In this document: piece by piece, positions 63,298 to 64,000 of the stretch
How the letters are laid out: every line of letters starts with the position of its first letter
Numbering within the stretch: the stretch's first letter is position 1
Assembly (NCBI RefSeq): GCF_949769225.1
Contig: NZ_CATKPB010000003.1
Origin: Peptoniphilus_A genitalis
GTDB lineage: Bacteria; Bacillota; Clostridia; Tissierellales; Peptoniphilaceae
Direction: 5' to 3' (one strand)
DNA length: 64,000 bases
Notes under the pieces: model-generated
The model's database searches: none
What the model saw: only the letters and a program-made list of their open reading frames with translations
What the model was told of the DNA's origin: nothing
Program-made: the position numbers and the translations under genes

Positions 63298-63879
63298 TTA
63301 CTTACCAATTTTTGAAAAATGTTTTTTCAAAAACACAATTCCTAAGCTACAACCTACAAAAGCACCAATAAATCCTAAAATAGCCATAACTATTAAAATC
63401 CAATCAGGCATAACTTTCATCATTGTGTCAATAAATTCTTGATTATAACCTTGATTTAAAAGCCCTTGTGCATACTCATTTCTTGAGATGATAATCGGAA
63501 CATAGTTTCCTAAAGTGCAAAGACTTGAAAAAGAAAATGCTAATCTAGATTTTCCTTTACTGTCATAAGAGCCTGATTTTAATATTATTTCTCCAATAAA
63601 TCCTGCAATTGCTCCTGTTAAAAGTGCCCATGGGCCATGACCCATGATGACATAGGCTAAAGATATTAGCATTGTTTGAATAAAAAGCATTCCTGGCTTC
63701 TTAATTTTTGTTGAAAAAAGCATGTTACTAGGTCCAACTAAAATTCCCTGTACTAAGGGAACAATTGGCATCAAAACAGGAACCATAGCCGTAAATGAGC
63801 CTATTAGCATAAAAATAAACCCAAGTACTGCAAACAAACCAACATTAATTAAATCTCTAACTTCTAATTTTTTATTCAT
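63298..63879 (-). CDS. Trep_Strep-type S component of the second module
   Basis: A 193-residue membrane protein of the same length as its paralogue at 38099-38680. Shared positions include the EVRDLINVGLFAVLG start (IRDLVNAGVF in the other), VPVLMPIVPL and the IMGHGPWALLTGAIAG segment in place of SMSGHGAIVLPAIIV. The ligand pocket may therefore differ. GGAGG lies before its ATG, and it is first of the module inside the window. Confidence 0.82.
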   Translation of the reverse strand: MNKKLEVRDLINVGLFAVLGFIFMLIGSFTAMVPVLMPIVPLVQGILVGPSNMLFSTKIKKPGMLFIQTMLISLAYVIMGHGPWALLTGAIAGFIGEIILKSGSYDSKGKSRLAFSFSSLCTLGNYVPIIISRNEYAQGLLNQGYNQEFIDTMMKVMPDWILIVMAILGFIGAFVGCSLGIVFLKKHFSKIGK

Positions 63880-63896
63880 TTCTGAAACCTCCTTAG

Positions 63897-64000
63897 TTAT
63901 CTATTTTTTTCTAAATCTAAAATATAATTTAAAATTGTATCTTTTAGATATTTCCTATTCTCATCATATGAATCTCTTGCATTAAGAACTTGCGAGCTTA
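63897..64000 (-). CDS. C-terminal end of an unknown gene (runs off window)
   Basis: The last 34 codons read SSQVLNARDSYDENRKYLKD, then TILNYILDLEKNR and a TAA at 63897, 18 bases before the S-component start. It is helical and charged. In similar cassettes a TetR-type regulator occupies this place, but the visible residues are not enough to name it. Confidence 0.5.
   Translation of the reverse strand, partial: SSQVLNARDSYDENRKYLKDTILNYILDLEKNR

Noticed and set aside
63880..64000. Fur box ahead of the second ECF module
   Set aside because: No match to the 7-1-7 consensus is seen. The upstream gene runs to within 18 bases of the S-component start, so control would lie outside the window.

Overview
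The window is low-GC Firmicutes DNA. It uses Shine-Dalgarno (GGAGG-type) starts, has a T-box leader and intrinsic terminators, and carries a 2[4Fe-4S] ferredoxin and a giant 2-hydroxyacyl-CoA dehydratase activase. No respiratory genes are visible. This suggests an anaerobic Gram-positive coccus of the Peptoniphilaceae type (Peptoniphilus, Anaerococcus or Finegoldia). That placement is inferred from gene content and was not tested.

Layout. (1) 1 to about 4440 is one end of a Tn916-family conjugative element: ArdA (cut by the window edge), Orf19-like, MobT relaxase, oriT, TcpA/FtsK coupling ATPase, two DUF961 proteins and the terminal repeat region. (2) 4.5-28 kb is mostly chromosomal housekeeping: PhnA-like zinc ribbon, NlpC/P60 wall hydrolase, xpt, an XpaC-TelA pair, DegV, GlmM and CCA transferase, a lipoprotein and a copper-amine-oxidase-domain protein, the activase, ferredoxin, a Cd/Zn-type P-ATPase, three tRNAs, nicotinamidase, SfsA, GNAT, DUF6440, MgtE and a UvrD-like helicase. 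(3) 28-35 kb is a nitroreductase gene followed by a BceRS-BceAB peptide-antibiotic resistance module. Beyond it lie two more partial copies of the nitroreductase 3' end, joined at an ambiguous base (N). (4) 35-42 kb is a six-gene operon under a near-perfect Fur box: two ABC half-transporters, an ECF-type S component, EcfT, a double ATPase and an AraC regulator. Together they look like an iron-chelate uptake system. (5) 42.4-44.1 kb is a BrnQ transporter behind a T-box leader. (6) 44-56 kb is a defence/accessory island: type I restriction-modification hsdMSR, a decayed ISL3-family insertion sequence, and an XRE / ImmA / membrane protein / RhuM cassette. (7) 55.7-64 kb holds a broken sigma-like gene typical of conjugative elements. 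It is followed by a second, rearranged ECF + double-ABC module that ends in a MATE exporter and runs off the window.

The most notable signal is in hsdS. The gene encodes three target-recognition domains instead of two, and a GC-rich 7-bp unit repeated three times sits between domains 2 and 3. Losing or gaining one unit places a stop codon within five codons of the repeat, giving a normal-length two-domain protein. The gene therefore looks like a phase-variable switch between two-domain and three-domain specificity subunits. The second theme is a pair of paralogous ECF/ABC modules within 30 kb, one of them clearly iron-regulated.
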